Positions 8,248 to 18,494 of a DNA stretch of 64,000 nucleotides are shown here, piece after piece (within the stretch, counting starts at the first letter, position 1; each line of letters starts with the position of its first letter). The notes beneath the pieces were generated by a model. That model had not been told where the DNA came from. It made no database searches and saw only the letters and a program-made list of their open reading frames with translations. The position numbers were made by a program, and so were the translations under genes. The stretch spans positions 1 through 64,000 of the forward strand of contig JADJZB010000004.1 in the NCBI GenBank assembly GCA_016719485.1, given 5' to 3'. The stretch comes from Holophagales bacterium (GTDB lineage Bacteria > Acidobacteriota > Thermoanaerobaculia > UBA5066).

Positions 8248-11200
8248 TCACGCAGGAATCAGCGACGGTTCCGGGGCGGGTACGGGAGCATCCGGGTCCG
8301 GCTTCGGGAGGCTTCGCTGCTTCCAGAGCATGTAGACGGCTGGGTAGACGAGGAGCTCGAGCGCGAACGACGTGACGAGACCGCCGACCATCGGGGCGGC
8401 GATCCTCTTCATGACGTCGGAGCCCGCTCCGACGGACCACATGATCGGGAGGAGGCCGAGGATCGCGGCGAAGACGGTCATCGCCTTCGGGCGAACCCGC
8501 TTGACGGCGCCGTGGATGATCGCCTCCACGAGCTCGAGCCTGTTCCTCAGCAGCCCCTTCGCCTTCGCCTCGTCGTACGAGAGGTCGAGGAAGAGGAGCA
8601 TGAAGACGCCCGTCTCGGCGTCGAGGCCCATGAGGGCAATGATCCCGACCCAGACGGCGATCGACATGTTGTAGCCGAGGATCCAGAGGAACCAGACGGC
8701 CCCGATGATCGAGAAGGGCACGGCGAGGAGGACGATGAAAGTCTTCATCGCCGACTTCGTGTTCATGTACATGAGGAGCCAGATGAGGACGAGCGTAATC
8801 GGGATGACGACCTTCAGCCGTTCCCTGACGCGGATCATGTTCTCGAACTGGCCGCTCCAGACGAGGGTATAGCCGGAGGGGAGCGTGACTCTTTCGGCCA
8901 CGGCCTTCTTCGCCTCCTCGACGAACCCGCCGACGTCCTCCTTTCCGGTGTCGAAGTCGACGTAGACGTACCCCGAGAGGAGCCCGTTCTCGTTGCGGAT
9001 CATCGAGGGCCCCTGGACGAGGCGGATGTCGGCGAGCTGGCCCATCGGGACCTGCGCTCCCGACATCGTCGGGACGAGGACCCGCTCGAGGCGGGTGAGG
9101 TCCTCGCGGAGCTCGCGGGGATAGCGGAGCGAGACGGTGTAGCGCTCTCGGCCCTTGATGACCGTCGTGATCGGCTCGCCGCCGATCGCCGTCATGATGA
9201 CCCTGTTCGCGTCGTCCACGGTGAGGCCGTAGCGGGCGAGCTGGTCGCGCTTCAGCTCGAAGTCGATGAAGTAGCCGCCCGCGACCCGTTCCGCGAAGGC
9301 CGAGCGGGTCGCCGGGACGGACCGAACGGCCGTCTCGATCTCCTTGCCGATCCGCTCGATCTCGGCGAGGTCGGAGCCGAAGACCTTGATCCCGATCGGC
9401 GTCCGGATGCCGGTGGAGAGCATGTCGATGCGCGCCTTGATCGGCATCGTCCAGGCGTTCGTCGTCCCGGGGATCTTCATCGCCCGATCCATCTCGTCGA
9501 CGAGCTCGTCGTGCGAGATGCGGTCGCGCCAGACGTGGCGGAAGACCGACGCGAGCCACCCCGGCGCCCAGGAGGAATACCAGCGCTCGCGTGGCCGCCA
9601 CTGATCTTCGGGCTTCAGGATGACGGTCGTCTCCATCATCGAGAACGGGGCGGGGTCGGTCGCGCTGTCGGCGCGGCCCGCCTTGCCGAAGACCCGCTCG
9701 ACCTCTGGGAACGACTTCAGGATCCGGTCCTGCACCTGGAGGAGCCTTTCCGCCTCCGTGACGGAGATGCCGGGAATCGTCGTCGGCATGTAGAGGATGC
9801 TTCCCTCGTAGAGGGGAGGCATGAACTCGGAGCCGAGCTTCATGTAGACCGGCACCGTCGCCGCCATCGCCAGGAGGGCGGCGGCGATCGTCGTCTTCGG
9901 GTGCTTCAGCACGAACCGGCACGGGGGCTCGTAGATCCGGTGGAGGAAGCGGCTGATCGGGTGCTTCTCCTCGGCGTAGTACTTCCCAACCGTCACCTGG
10001 TTCACGATCCAGGCGAGCCACCTCGGCCGGAAGTGGAAGTAGTCCATCCGGGCGAACAGCATCCGCAGCGCCGGGTCGAGCGTGATCGCGAGGAACGCCG
10101 CGATCGCCATAGCGAGGTTCTTCGAGAAGGCGAGCGGCTTGAAGAGACGCCCCTCCTGGTCGACGAGCGTGAAGACGGGAAGGAACGCGACCGCGATGAC
10201 GAGGAGGGAGAAGAAGACCGACGGGCCGACCTCCATGAGCGCCTCGAGGCGCACCTTGTGGAAGTCGCCCGGACGGCCCCCGTCGTTCCAGAGCTGGAGC
10301 TTCTTGTAGGCGTTCTCGACCTCGACGATCGCTCCGTCGACGAGGACGCCGATGGAGATCGCGATGCCCGCCAGGGACATGATGTTGATCGTCAGCCCCA
10401 TCTGGCCGAACGGGATGAACGCGAGGACGACCGAGATGGGGATCGTGAGGATGGGGACGATCGCGCTCGGGACGTGCCAGAGGAAGATCAGGATGATGAT
10501 CGAGACGACGATGATCTCCTCGATCAGCTTCGACTTCAGGTTGGATACGGAGCGCTCGATGAGGTCGGAGCGGTCGTAGGTCGTCACGACCTTCACGCCT
10601 TTCGGGAGCGACGGCTCGACGTCCTTCAGCTTCTGCTTGACCCTCTCGATGACGTTCAGGGCGTTCTCGCCGCTTCGCATCACGACGATGCCGCCGACCA
10701 CGTCCCTTGCCGTCGAGGTCCGCGACGCCGCGCCGGATCTCCGGTCCGAGCGAGACGCGGCCGACGTCGCCGACCGTGAGCGGGGTCCCGCGCTCGTTCG
10801 TCTTGACGACGATCTGCTCGATGTCCCTGACCGATTTCAGGTAGCCGCGCCCCGTACCATGTACTCGCGGCCCGAGAACTCGATGAGCCGGCCGCCGACT
10901 TCCGCGTTGCTCATCCGGATCGCCTCGGCGACGCGTGAGATCGGGACGCCGTACGCGGAGAGGACGCTCGGGTCGACGGTCACCTGGTACTGCTTCTGCG
11001 AGCCGCCGACCGTCGCGACCTCGGCGACGCCCGGCACGGACTGGACCGCGTATTTGAGGAACCAGTCCTGGTAGGTCCTCAGCTCATCGGTGCTGTTCGT
11101 GCCCGTCTCGTCGACGAGCGCGTACTGAAAGACCCACCCGACGCTCGTCGCGTCCGGGCCCATCTCGGTCTTGACCCCCTGGGGAGGCTCCCTGGATCTT

Positions 11201-11581
11201 CGAGAGGTACTCGAGGACACGCGAGCGAGCCCAATAGAGGTCGGTCCCGTCCTCGAAGATGACGTAGACGTAGGAGAACCCGAAGTCCGAGAAGCCCCGG
11301 ATGGTCTTTACCTTCGGCGCCCCGAGGAGAGAAGTCACGATCGGGTAGGTGACCTGGTCCTCGATGATGTCGGGGCTCCGGTCCCACTTGGAGTAGACGA
11401 TGACCTGGGTATCCGACAGGTCCGGGATGGCGTCGAGGGGCGTCCGCTTCATGACCCAGACGGCGATCAGGACCGCGACGGCGTAGAGAGAGAGGACGAG
11501 GTACTTGTTCTCGGCGGAGAAGCGGATGACCCGCTTGATCACCCCTTCGCCTCCGCCCTCGCTGGGGCTCGCGTGGCTCAT
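8248..11581 (-). CDS. cusA: CusA/CzcA-type heavy-metal RND efflux pump (frameshifted)
   Basis: Inner-membrane proton-driven pump of the heavy-metal efflux RND family. The N-terminus has the family pattern (RTPLDAIPDLSDTQVIVYSK), and SIGVLVDGAIVEVENAYKKL is the usual transmembrane motif. Expected length is about 1040-1050 residues, and the span encodes about 1110 codons. Three breaks split it: near 11183 (CAGGGAG, one extra G), near 10848 (GGGGC, one base short) and near 10712 (AAGGGAC). Each lies in a G run, and coding similarity continues in the next frame, so I read one gene. It sits 11 nt after cusB and is followed by the Cys-rich exported protein. Exact metal (Cu/Ag or Zn/Co/Cd) is not decided by what I can see; the Cys-rich neighbours favour Cu/Ag. 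Confidence 0.9.
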
Positions 11582-11592
11582 CGCGTCCTCCT

Positions 11593-13089
11593 TCAGTGGG
11601 CGTGGGCGGCGGGTGTCGCCGGCGGCGAGGGCGGATCGGGCGTCTTCGTCGTTTCTCCGGGCGCCCTCGTGGGTGAAGTTGTGGTCATCGCGGAGAGAGC
11701 AGCCTTCAGGCGCGACTCCGAGTCGACGAGGAAGTTGGCGCCCCGAGCGACGATCTCCCCGGCCGAGAGGCCGCCCGTCACTTCGTACTGGCCGCCCGCA
11801 TGGTCTCCGACGGAGATTTCACGCGGCGCCAGTCTTCCCTTCCCTTCTGCGACGAAGACGATCTTTCGCGTACCGCTGTCGAGGACGACGTCGTCGGGAA
11901 GGACGAGCGCGTCCCGAGACTGCCCGTGAATCGTGACCTGGGCGTACATCTCGGGCTTCAGCTCTTCCCTGGGATTCGCGAACTCGAGGCGGACCTTCAC
12001 GGTCCGTGTCATCTCGTCCACGGCCGGGTAGACATAGGTCACGCGCCCTGTCCAGAACTTCCCGGGCCAGTAGGAGAGCGTCATCGTCGCCGTCTGGCCG
12101 AGAGACAGCCTGGGGAGCTCGTACTCGTAGACGTCCGCGATGACCCAGACGCCGGAGAGGTCGACGATGTCGAAGAGCGAATCGGCCGGCATGACCTTCA
12201 TCCCGTGGTAGGCCATCCGGCCCGTGACGAATCCGGAGATCGGAGCGTAGATGTTCAGTGTCCTGGTCGGCTCGCCGCGCTTTTCGAGGGCGTCAATGTC
12301 CCGAGGGGTGATGTCCCACAGGAGGAGGCGCTGCCGGGCGGCCGCGACGAGGTCCTGCCCCCCCTGCGAGACGGACGGGATCGCCGATCCCGACGTGGAC
12401 TTCGCGGCCTTGAGCGCCATCAGGTACTCCCGCTGCGTCGCGTACAGCTCCGGGCTGTAGACCTTCACCAGGACGTCGCCCTTCTTGACGTACTTGCCGG
12501 TGTAGTCCGCTTCGATCGCCTCGACGTAGGCCTCGTAGCGCGTGTGGACGTGGTGGACCCTCCGTTCGTCGTACGCGATGCGTCCGGTCGTCCGGATGGA
12601 CGTTTCGAAGACTCCCCTCTTCACCTCTATCGTCTTGAGACCCAGCAGCTGCTGCTTCTGGGCGTCGATCGTGACCGTGGCAAGACCCTCCGGCCCCTTC
12701 GCTCCCGCGTCGACCTCGTCCGAGTACACCGCGACGAAGTCCATCCCCATCGAGTCCTTCTTGGGCGTCGGCGAGGTCTCCTGCGGATTCATCGGGGACC
12801 GGTAGAAGAGGATCTTCCTTTCCCCGGACGGCGCGGCCGTCCCCGCGACCGCGGCCTCGTGGGCTTCTTCCTCGATCGGGACCAGCTTCATGCCGCAGAT
12901 CGGGCAGTCGCCCGGGCCATCCTTGATGACATCCGGATGCATCGGGCAATGGAACCGCTTGGCGGCGGCCGTTGGTCCGCCGCTCTTCTGGCAAGCGGAC
13001 GAGACCAGAATGGACCCGCCGACCACGACGGCGAGAGCGACGGTGAGGGCGATCGCGAGGAGGCGCTTCTTCTTCATTTCTATGCTCAC
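11593..13089 (-). CDS. cusB: CusB-type efflux RND periplasmic adaptor
   Basis: Membrane-fusion protein that bridges the pump and the outer-membrane channel. A 498-residue chain with an N-terminal hydrophobic anchor and a possible lipid-attachment Cys (SSACQKSG). Two heavy-metal-binding modules follow: FHCPMHPDVIKDGPGDCPIC at about 45-64 and a degenerate one, YRSPMNPQETSPTPKKDSMG. The barrel/hairpin core carries IKTIEVKRGVFET-type and PISGFV segments, and MTRTVKVRLEFANP marks the beta-barrel. GTG 13089 overlaps the stop of the cusC gene (GTGA); an internal ATG at 13077 is possible. Translational coupling with cusC is likely. Confidence 0.9.
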   Translation of the reverse strand: MSIEMKKKRLLAIALTVALAVVVGGSILVSSACQKSGGPTAAAKRFHCPMHPDVIKDGPGDCPICGMKLVPIEEEAHEAAVAGTAAPSGERKILFYRSPMNPQETSPTPKKDSMGMDFVAVYSDEVDAGAKGPEGLATVTIDAQKQQLLGLKTIEVKRGVFETSIRTTGRIAYDERRVHHVHTRYEAYVEAIEADYTGKYVKKGDVLVKVYSPELYATQREYLMALKAAKSTSGSAIPSVSQGGQDLVAAARQRLLLWDITPRDIDALEKRGEPTRTLNIYAPISGFVTGRMAYHGMKVMPADSLFDIVDLSGVWVIADVYEYELPRLSLGQTATMTLSYWPGKFWTGRVTYVYPAVDEMTRTVKVRLEFANPREELKPEMYAQVTIHGQSRDALVLPDDVVLDSGTRKIVFVAEGKGRLAPREISVGDHAGGQYEVTGGLSAGEIVARGANFLVDSESRLKAALSAMTTTSPTRAPGETTKTPDPPSPPATPAAHAH

Positions 13090-14419
13090 ATCTTCGGGCT
13101 GGCCGACGCGGCCGCCGGGGCTTTCTTAGACGCCATGGGCGCCTGGCTGCTCCGCTCGGGAGAAAACTCCTCGAGGTCGGCCAGTGCGCGGATCAGGTTC
13201 GCCAGCCGGCCGAGGGCCGCCCGTCGATCGCCGAAGTACGTGCCGATGGCTTCGAGGACCGTCACGAAGGGGACGGTGCCCGTACGGTAGCTGGCGAGGG
13301 CGGCATCGACGGAGAGCTGGTCCTGCACCAGGATTCCCTCGGCATCGAGCCGCGCTTCCTGGGCAAGCTGGTTGAGGCGGATGAGGCGTTCCTCGGTTGC
13401 AGCCTGAACTCGGCGACGGAGGGACTCCTCTGTGGCGGCTGCCGCCGAGGCGAGGGTCTCGGCCTCCACGATGAGCGGCCGCTGCTTCTGGCCGGCCCAG
13501 AGAGGGATCGAGACGCCGAGACCGGCGGACCACATGAGCGGGAGCCCCCGCGGTTCATGTAGGCCGCGGATGCGACGAAGTCAGGCCTGAGATTCCGGTG
13601 CGCGAGATCGACGGAGAGCTTGGATCGTTCCCTCACGAGCGCGATCTCCTTCAGCTCCGGTGTCTCGTCGAGCGCCCGGGCAAGGGTCTCCGCGCTCGAG
13701 GGGATCGTTACGAGGCGTCCCGGTGTGAGGCGCTGCTCGGTAGGAATAGGCGCGTCCGGCGGCCGGAAGAGGAGCTGACGCAGCTCGCTCAGGGCCGTCA
13801 GCTCGGCTGCTTCCTCGCGGCGGCGCTCTTGAAGAAGCCTCGTCCGCTCGCTCTGCGCTCGGAGGACGTCCTGCTGGCTCGCGAGCCCGGCCGCGTACCG
13901 TCCACGGGTCACTTCCTCGATGCCTTTCCACGTTTCGGCCTGCTCGTCCACGAGCCGGAGGGCCTCACGTGCCTCGAGGAGGTCCGCGTAGGCGCGGCGG
14001 ACCGAAGCCCCGATCGTGAGCACGACGCGCTGGGGTGCGGTCCCCGCCCGCTCGGCGTCCTTCTGCGCGACCTCCCGGGCGAGACGGAGCTTCCCCGGGT
14101 ACGGAATCGCCTGCTGCGCCATGAACTGGAGACGCGTCATCTCCATGGTCCCCAGCGAGGGCGAGACCCCGTCGTTCTCGTAGCTCACCGAGACCATCGG
14201 GTCCGGCAGAGTGCCGGCGGGCTTAATCCGCGCCTCCGTGGAGGCTGCCGTGGCCCGCGCCGACCGGATCTCGGGATTCGCCCCGAGCGCCTCGTCGACG
14301 AGACGCTCCACCTCGGCGCGATCCAGCGGCGGCGGTGGCTCTACCCCCTGGGCTCTGAATGCAGCGACGGACAGGAGGGCGCAAAGCGCGACTCCCCGTC
14401 GGGACCATAGGATCGACAT
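13086..14419 (-). CDS. cusC: CusC/TolC-type outer-membrane efflux protein (frameshifted)
   Basis: Outer-membrane channel of the tripartite efflux system. An N-terminal signal peptide ends near AAFRAQG. Two long helical repeats follow, with the family phrase ANPEIRSARATAASTEARIK and LPDPMVSVSY. The frame breaks near 13540 in a run of five G: MNRGG then continues in the next frame as LPLMWSAGLGVSIPLWAGQK. Taken together it is about 440 residues, normal for the family. It ends by overlapping the start of cusB. Confidence 0.85.
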
Positions 14420-14490
14420 CTCTTCACCTCGTGCTCCAGTCGTCGGACGCAGCCTGCGTCAGGCAGCGACGAAAATGCTACGTTTCAGGA

Positions 14491-14941
14491 TCAGATCCTG
14501 AGAACGCCGATCCGGAGGAAGAGGTGGCCGCCCCCGGCTTGGCCCCGCGCCGGTGTCCCGAGGTTCTGGCGCGCGGTGCCAAGATCCTGGTCGACGTCCC
14601 GACCCGGCGACTCCGAGACCCCGGACCGAGACGCACCTTCGGGCGGCGCCGCTTCCGGCCCCCCGGGGTCCCGGGTGACGCTGCAAGGCCCCCCAGGGGG
14701 GCAGCAGCATCCCCCTGAATCGTCCGACAGAGTGTCCCCCGGGGTTCCCGCCGGGCGAACCGCGCCACCGCAGCAATCCCCCGGGCATCCTCGACGCCGA
14801 GACCCCCAGCCAGCGGGTCGCCGTCGCCGCGCAGGTCGCCGGCGCGACGTTCGCGCCGAGCAGGAGCACGGAGAGAGCCAGAGCCGCCCCACGATAGAAC
14901 CAGCGCCCCCGATTCCCGCCTCTGGCGATCTCGGGGGACAT
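14491..14941 (-). CDS. Exported Cys-rich small protein (frameshifted, tentative)
   Basis: A candidate protein with an N-terminal hydrophobic segment (YRGAALALSVLLLGANVAP). In the given frame it degenerates after ASRMPGG; shifting by one base in the C5 run at 14778-14782 gives MPGDCCGGAVRPAGTPGD and SGGCCCPPGGPCSVTR, a Cys-rich, Pro/Gly-rich tail ending at 14491. The position directly downstream of the predicted operator and upstream of cusC, plus the CC and CCCPPGGPC motifs like those of the Cys-rich gene at 7733-8206, make a metal-binding exported protein plausible. There is no strong ribosome binding site, so the start (14941, or ATG 14980) is uncertain. Confidence 0.35.
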
Positions 14942-14997
14942 CTGCGTGCGGGCTGCGGGGTTTTCCTGGCGAAACACCATCGACTCTGCTCGCAGGG

Positions 14998-15029
14998 AAC
15001 TTACCCCCCCAACATTAGAAACGGATTAG
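14998..15029 (-). promoter_or_regulatory. Direct-repeat operator and -10 box of the cus operon
   Basis: On the minus strand CTAAT (15025-15029) repeats 11 bp later at 15014-15018, followed after exactly 10 nt by TAAGTT (14998-15003), a -10-like hexamer. It points toward the exported Cys-rich gene and cusC. The block TCTAATGTTGG is shared with the promoter at 7002-7035. It also lies 44-59 nt upstream of the response regulator start on the other strand, so it may control both directions. Confidence 0.6.
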
Positions 15030-15072
15030 TGCCGCGGTATCGTGAGACCCTCCACTTCGGCCGGTGAAACTC

Positions 15073-15747
15073 ATGAGAGTCCTCGTCGTTGAAGATGACC
15101 CGAAACTCCTGGACAGCATCCGGCAGGGGCTGAAGGAACACGGATTCGCCGTGGATGTGGCACCGGATGGGCGCCTGGGGCTCGAGCTCGCGCTCGGGGC
15201 CGACTACGACGCTCTCGTCCTGGATGTGATGCTCCCCGGCAAGAGCGGCCTCGAGATCCTGCGCGAGCTGCGGACCCGCCACCGGGCGACGCCCGTCCTC
15301 ATCCTCAGCGCCCGGTCCGCAGTCGAGGACCGGGTCCGGGGACTGGACCTCGGGGCAGACGACTACCTTCCGAAGCCCTTTAGCTTTCAGGAGCTCCTCG
15401 CGCGCCTCAGGGCGATCAGCCGGCGCCCTGCGGCCGAGCCCGTCACCACGCTCACCGCCGGGGACCTCGAGCTGGACACCGTGCACCGTTCGGTGCGTCG
15501 CGGAAACCGGCCGATCGAGCTCACCTCGAAGGAATTCGGCCTCCTCGAATACCTCATGAAGCGGAAGGGGGTCGTCCTGACACGCGCCATGATCCTGGAT
15601 CACGTCTGGGACCTCGACTACGACGGCGGCTCGAACCTCGTCGAGGTCTACATCAACTACCTCCGAAAGAAGGTCGACCAGGGCGCCGACGTGAAGCTCA
15701 TCCAGACGGTCCGCGGCTCCGGGTACGTCCTGAAGGAGCCAAAGTGA
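15073..15747 (+). CDS. cusR: OmpR-family response regulator (CusR-like)
   Basis: A 224-residue DNA-binding regulator. Receiver domain: acidic pair at residues 8-9 (VVEDD), phospho-acceptor D51 (LVLDVMLPG), S79 and K101 (YLPKPF). The winged-helix output domain (about 125-222) ends in the usual VRGSGYVL. It is expected to be phosphorylated by the adjacent sensor kinase and to bind direct repeats with 11-bp spacing, as found at three nearby promoters. ATG 15073 gives the canonical MRVLVVEDD start; a GTG at 15064 is also in frame. It overlaps the kinase gene by 4 nt. Specificity for copper or silver is inferred from the divergent efflux operon. Confidence 0.92.
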   Translation: MRVLVVEDDPKLLDSIRQGLKEHGFAVDVAPDGRLGLELALGADYDALVLDVMLPGKSGLEILRELRTRHRATPVLILSARSAVEDRVRGLDLGADDYLPKPFSFQELLARLRAISRRPAAEPVTTLTAGDLELDTVHRSVRRGNRPIELTSKEFGLLEYLMKRKGVVLTRAMILDHVWDLDYDGGSNLVEVYINYLRKKVDQGADVKLIQTVRGSGYVLKEPK

Positions 15748-17177
15748 GAGCGCTTCCGAGGACATTTCGCGGACGGCTGACCCTGGGGTACTCGCTCGTC
15801 CTCACGCTCATCCTGGCCGCTTTCGGGCTCAGTCTCTATTTCATCGTCCGAGACCAGCTGCTCCGCCACCACGATCGGGAGCTCACCGAGACGGCCGACG
15901 CGATCCAGGCCGTCATCGGGCAGCACGAGGACTGCGAGCACCTGACTCCGGAGCAGGTGGCGCAGCTGAACCGATACTCGAAGCTCGCCCTGTTCCACTC
16001 CGTCGACGGTGACCCGGCTGTCTTCTACCGCTCGCCCGACCTCGAATCGGTGCCGGCCGCCAAGGAGCTCGCAGCGCGGCCGCAGTTCCTCGAGGAGCGC
16101 TCGGCCTTCCGCACTTACGTCGAGAAGGGCGGCCTCCTTCGGGTCTACACGAGGCCCTACAAGTCCCATGCCGGACGCCAGGGCGTCATCCGGGTCATGG
16201 AGCGAACGGGAGACGTCGAGCTTCCCCTCTCGAACCTCCGCCTCGCCCTGCTCCTCCTTGCGCCGATCGCGGTCGCAGGATCTGCCGCAGTCAGCTACTG
16301 GCTCGCCGGTCGCGCGCTCGCCCCCGTCGTCGAGATCACGGAGCTGGCGAGAGAGATCGAGTCGACACAGCTCAGCCGCCGGCTCCCGACCCGTCCCGTC
16401 CCTGACGAGATCGGCCGGCTCGTCGACACGTTCAACCAGATGATCGGCCGCCTCGAGAGCTCCTTCGAGTCGATGAAGCGCTTCACCGCGGACGCCTCCC
16501 ACGAGCTCCGAAGCCCGCTCGCGAACATGCAGAGCACGCTCGAAGTAGCTCTCAGCCAGCCCCGAGAGGCGGACGAATACCGCACCGCGATGGCGAGTCT
16601 CAACGAGGAGGTGGGCCGCCTCCGGCACATCGTGGCCGACCTCCTCCTCCTGGCGCGCGCCGATAGCGGCAAGGTCCCCTTCCAGCTCGAGCCGGTTCGT
16701 CTCGACATCCTCGCCGGCGAGGTGGTGGAATCGTTCTCGGAGCGGGCGAACGCCCTCGGAGTCCGGCTCGAAATGGCGCCAGCACCCGCCGTCGTCATCC
16801 CGGGCGATGAGCGCTGGCTTCGCCAGCTCGTCCTCAACCTCATCGACAACGCCGTCCGATTCTCGACTGGAATGGACGCGCACACAGCCAAGGGCCGAGT
16901 CCGCGTCACGGTGTGGACCGAGGACCAGCTCGCGTTTCTCGCCGTAGACGACGACGGACCAGGGATTCCCGAGCCTGATCTGGATCGCGTCTTCGAGAGG
17001 TTCTTTCGTAGCGACACCGCCCGCACGCGCGGTGTCGAGGGCGGCGCCGGCCTCGGCCTCGCCATCTGCGCGTGGATCGTGCGCGAGCACGGTGGGACCA
17101 TCCGCGCCGTCAATCGGCCGGAAGGCGGTACTCGGATGATCCTGGCGGTACCGACATCCTCGAGCCCGCCGCAGTAG
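15744..17177 (+). CDS. cusS: Heavy-metal sensor histidine kinase (CusS-like)
   Basis: A 477-residue membrane kinase that should phosphorylate the regulator encoded just before it. Transmembrane helices lie near 16-38 and 170-192 and enclose a periplasmic sensor loop of about 130 residues. A HAMP segment follows (GRALAPVVEITELAREIE). The H box is FTADASHELRSPLANMQS, the N box LIDNAVRFS, and the ATP-lid motifs DDGPGIP and GAGLGLAI. GTG 15744 overlaps the regulator stop (GTGA), so the two are translationally coupled. The sensor loop has few Cys/Met, so the metal ligand set cannot be read directly. Confidence 0.92.
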   Translation: MRALPRTFRGRLTLGYSLVLTLILAAFGLSLYFIVRDQLLRHHDRELTETADAIQAVIGQHEDCEHLTPEQVAQLNRYSKLALFHSVDGDPAVFYRSPDLESVPAAKELAARPQFLEERSAFRTYVEKGGLLRVYTRPYKSHAGRQGVIRVMERTGDVELPLSNLRLALLLLAPIAVAGSAAVSYWLAGRALAPVVEITELAREIESTQLSRRLPTRPVPDEIGRLVDTFNQMIGRLESSFESMKRFTADASHELRSPLANMQSTLEVALSQPREADEYRTAMASLNEEVGRLRHIVADLLLLARADSGKVPFQLEPVRLDILAGEVVESFSERANALGVRLEMAPAPAVVIPGDERWLRQLVLNLIDNAVRFSTGMDAHTAKGRVRVTVWTEDQLAFLAVDDDGPGIPEPDLDRVFERFFRSDTARTRGVEGGAGLGLAICAWIVREHGGTIRAVNRPEGGTRMILAVPTSSSPPQ

Positions 17178-17192
17178 TGAGGGGTGCCGCTC

Positions 17193-17226
17193 CTCTAAGG
17201 CGGCTCTAATCTCGCCCTCGCATATT
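17193..17226 (+). promoter_or_regulatory. Direct-repeat operator and -10 box upstream of exported protein
   Basis: CTCTAA at 17193-17198 repeats at 17204-17209 (11-bp phase); after T and 10 nt comes CATATT at 17221-17226, a -10-like hexamer. It lies between the sensor kinase stop and the exported protein at 17358, in the same orientation relative to its target as the other two copies. Confidence 0.6.
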
Positions 17227-17357
17227 TCCTCCGAAGACACCGAGGCCGACGGGCGCCGGCCGCCTGGGATCGTCCGGCGACTCGCAACCCGCTCTCTGGT
17301 GCTCACGCATCCTCGGACGCTCGGGGTCCGGGGACATTCGAGCGGAGGTACTCGCAC

Positions 17358-17770
17358 ATGACACCCATGAACGGACACGACACTCCCCGACTCGGTCGCG
17401 CCGCTGCTCTCGCCCTCGGCGTTGCGCTCTCCGCGTCCGGCGCCTTCGCGTTGCCGCAGTCGGTCGCGCCCACCTCTGAGAACGCGGAAGCCCCCAAGGT
17501 CGCCGTCACGGCCGAAGACCACCTCGCGAAGGCCGCCGAGTATCGGAAGAAGGCTGCGTCATACCGCGAGGAGGCCGCCATGCACAGGAAGATGTACGCC
17601 GACTACAAGATGACCGTGGCCATCCATCCGAAGGCGCCCGAGAATCCGTGGCTCCGCAAAATGCGCGACCACTGCGACCGATACATCAAGGACGCCGAGG
17701 CCCTGGCTGTGGACGCGGAGAAGTTCGCCGAGTACCACGGCTTCCGCGCCGCTGAGCTCCAGGGAAATGA
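17358..17770 (+). CDS. Exported helical hypothetical protein
   Basis: A signal peptide (about residues 12-32, GRAAALALGVALSASGAFA) is followed by a charged helical domain (HLAKAAEYRKKAASYREEA, then HRKMYADYKM and AEKFAEYHGFRAAELQG). Repeated A-x-x-Y/H heptad-like spacing and many His/Met are seen in small periplasmic proteins near metal efflux genes. The given frame continues to 17930 with a Ser/Thr/Arg-rich tail that overlaps the next gene by 91 nt. One missing G at CAGGGAAATGA would end it at LQGK with the TGA at 17768-17770, which I think is the real end. It is probably driven by the operator at 17193-17226. Confidence 0.65.
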
Positions 17771-17839
17771 GCAGTTCGACGCTGTCCCGGCAATTACGGT
17801 CGCGACCTCTACCGTCCTCCCCATCGAAAGGAGGACGCC

Positions 17840-18070
17840 ATGCACACGATCACCATCTCGATCCAGGGCGCCGCGAACGACTCGACGAGCGTCGAGCTCC
17901 CGGACGACCAGGCTCTGCCCGTCTACGTGAAGCTGAAGGAGGTCCTCGCCGGGACCCGGGCGGCCCGGCGGGCGACCCGGAAGGACTCCGGCTCCGCCGC
18001 GGCTGACGGCCAGAACGGCGACGCCGGGAGGAACGGAGTCGGCGACAGTTCGGCTGACCTCGACCGCTGA
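17840..18070 (+). CDS. Small acidic hypothetical protein
   Basis: A 76-residue protein beginning MHTITISIQGAANDSTSVEL, with a short beta-like N-terminal part and a disordered Gly/Asp-rich tail. A strong Shine-Dalgarno (AAAGGAGG) sits 6 nt before the ATG, which is why I accept it. It is followed 7 nt later by a membrane protein gene and looks like the first gene of the rightward cluster. No family recognised. Confidence 0.6.
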   Translation: MHTITISIQGAANDSTSVELPDDQALPVYVKLKEVLAGTRAARRATRKDSGSAAADGQNGDAGRNGVGDSSADLDR

Positions 18071-18077
18071 GGAACCG

Positions 18078-18494
18078 GTGATCTCGTTCCTCATCGCTTC
18101 GGCCTGCGTCGTCTTCGTCCTCTCGCTGCCGATCTCGGCGACGAAGGCCGGGCAGACGCTTCGGAGGTGGGCCGGAGTGCTCTTCCTCCTGGCGCTGGCG
18201 CCGGCGCTCTTCGTGGGGCTGGTCGGCGCCATGGGCGGCTCGGTCGGCACGCCCCAGGCCGTGACCGGCGCCGGTAGCGGCATCGACGCGCTCGGGACGG
18301 TCCTCGGGTTCCTGATCCTCTCTCCCCTGGCCTACGGGATTCTCCAGCTCCGCAAGCGCTTCAACCCGAAGAGCCGCGACCCGTGGGCCGACTACGTCGA
18401 CCGGAAGGCGGCCGGGAAGAAGGTCGTGGACCCGAAGGCGGCCAAGCCCGTCCTGCCGGGCGGGACGTTCGGCCCCTTCGGAGGCTCTCCGTGA
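18078..18494 (+). CDS. Membrane protein of the rightward cluster
   Basis: A 138-residue protein with an N-terminal helix (FLIASACVVFVLSLPI), a second (WAGVLFLLALAPALFVGLVG) and a third (DALGTVLGFLILSPLAYGIL), then a cytosolic basic tail rich in Lys/Pro/Gly. GTG 18078 is the start; its stop overlaps the GTG of the ATPase (GTGA). Tight coupling suggests that it anchors or partners the ATPase, much as small membrane subunits do for coupling proteins, but this is inference. Confidence 0.65.
   Translation: MISFLIASACVVFVLSLPISATKAGQTLRRWAGVLFLLALAPALFVGLVGAMGGSVGTPQAVTGAGSGIDALGTVLGFLILSPLAYGILQLRKRFNPKSRDPWADYVDRKAAGKKVVDPKAAKPVLPGGTFGPFGGSP

Noticed and set aside
8149..10779. Very long open frame on the plus strand opposite cusA
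   Set aside because: Its Asp/Arg/Glu-rich translation is the antisense shadow of a well-supported efflux pump gene; high GC keeps such frames open.
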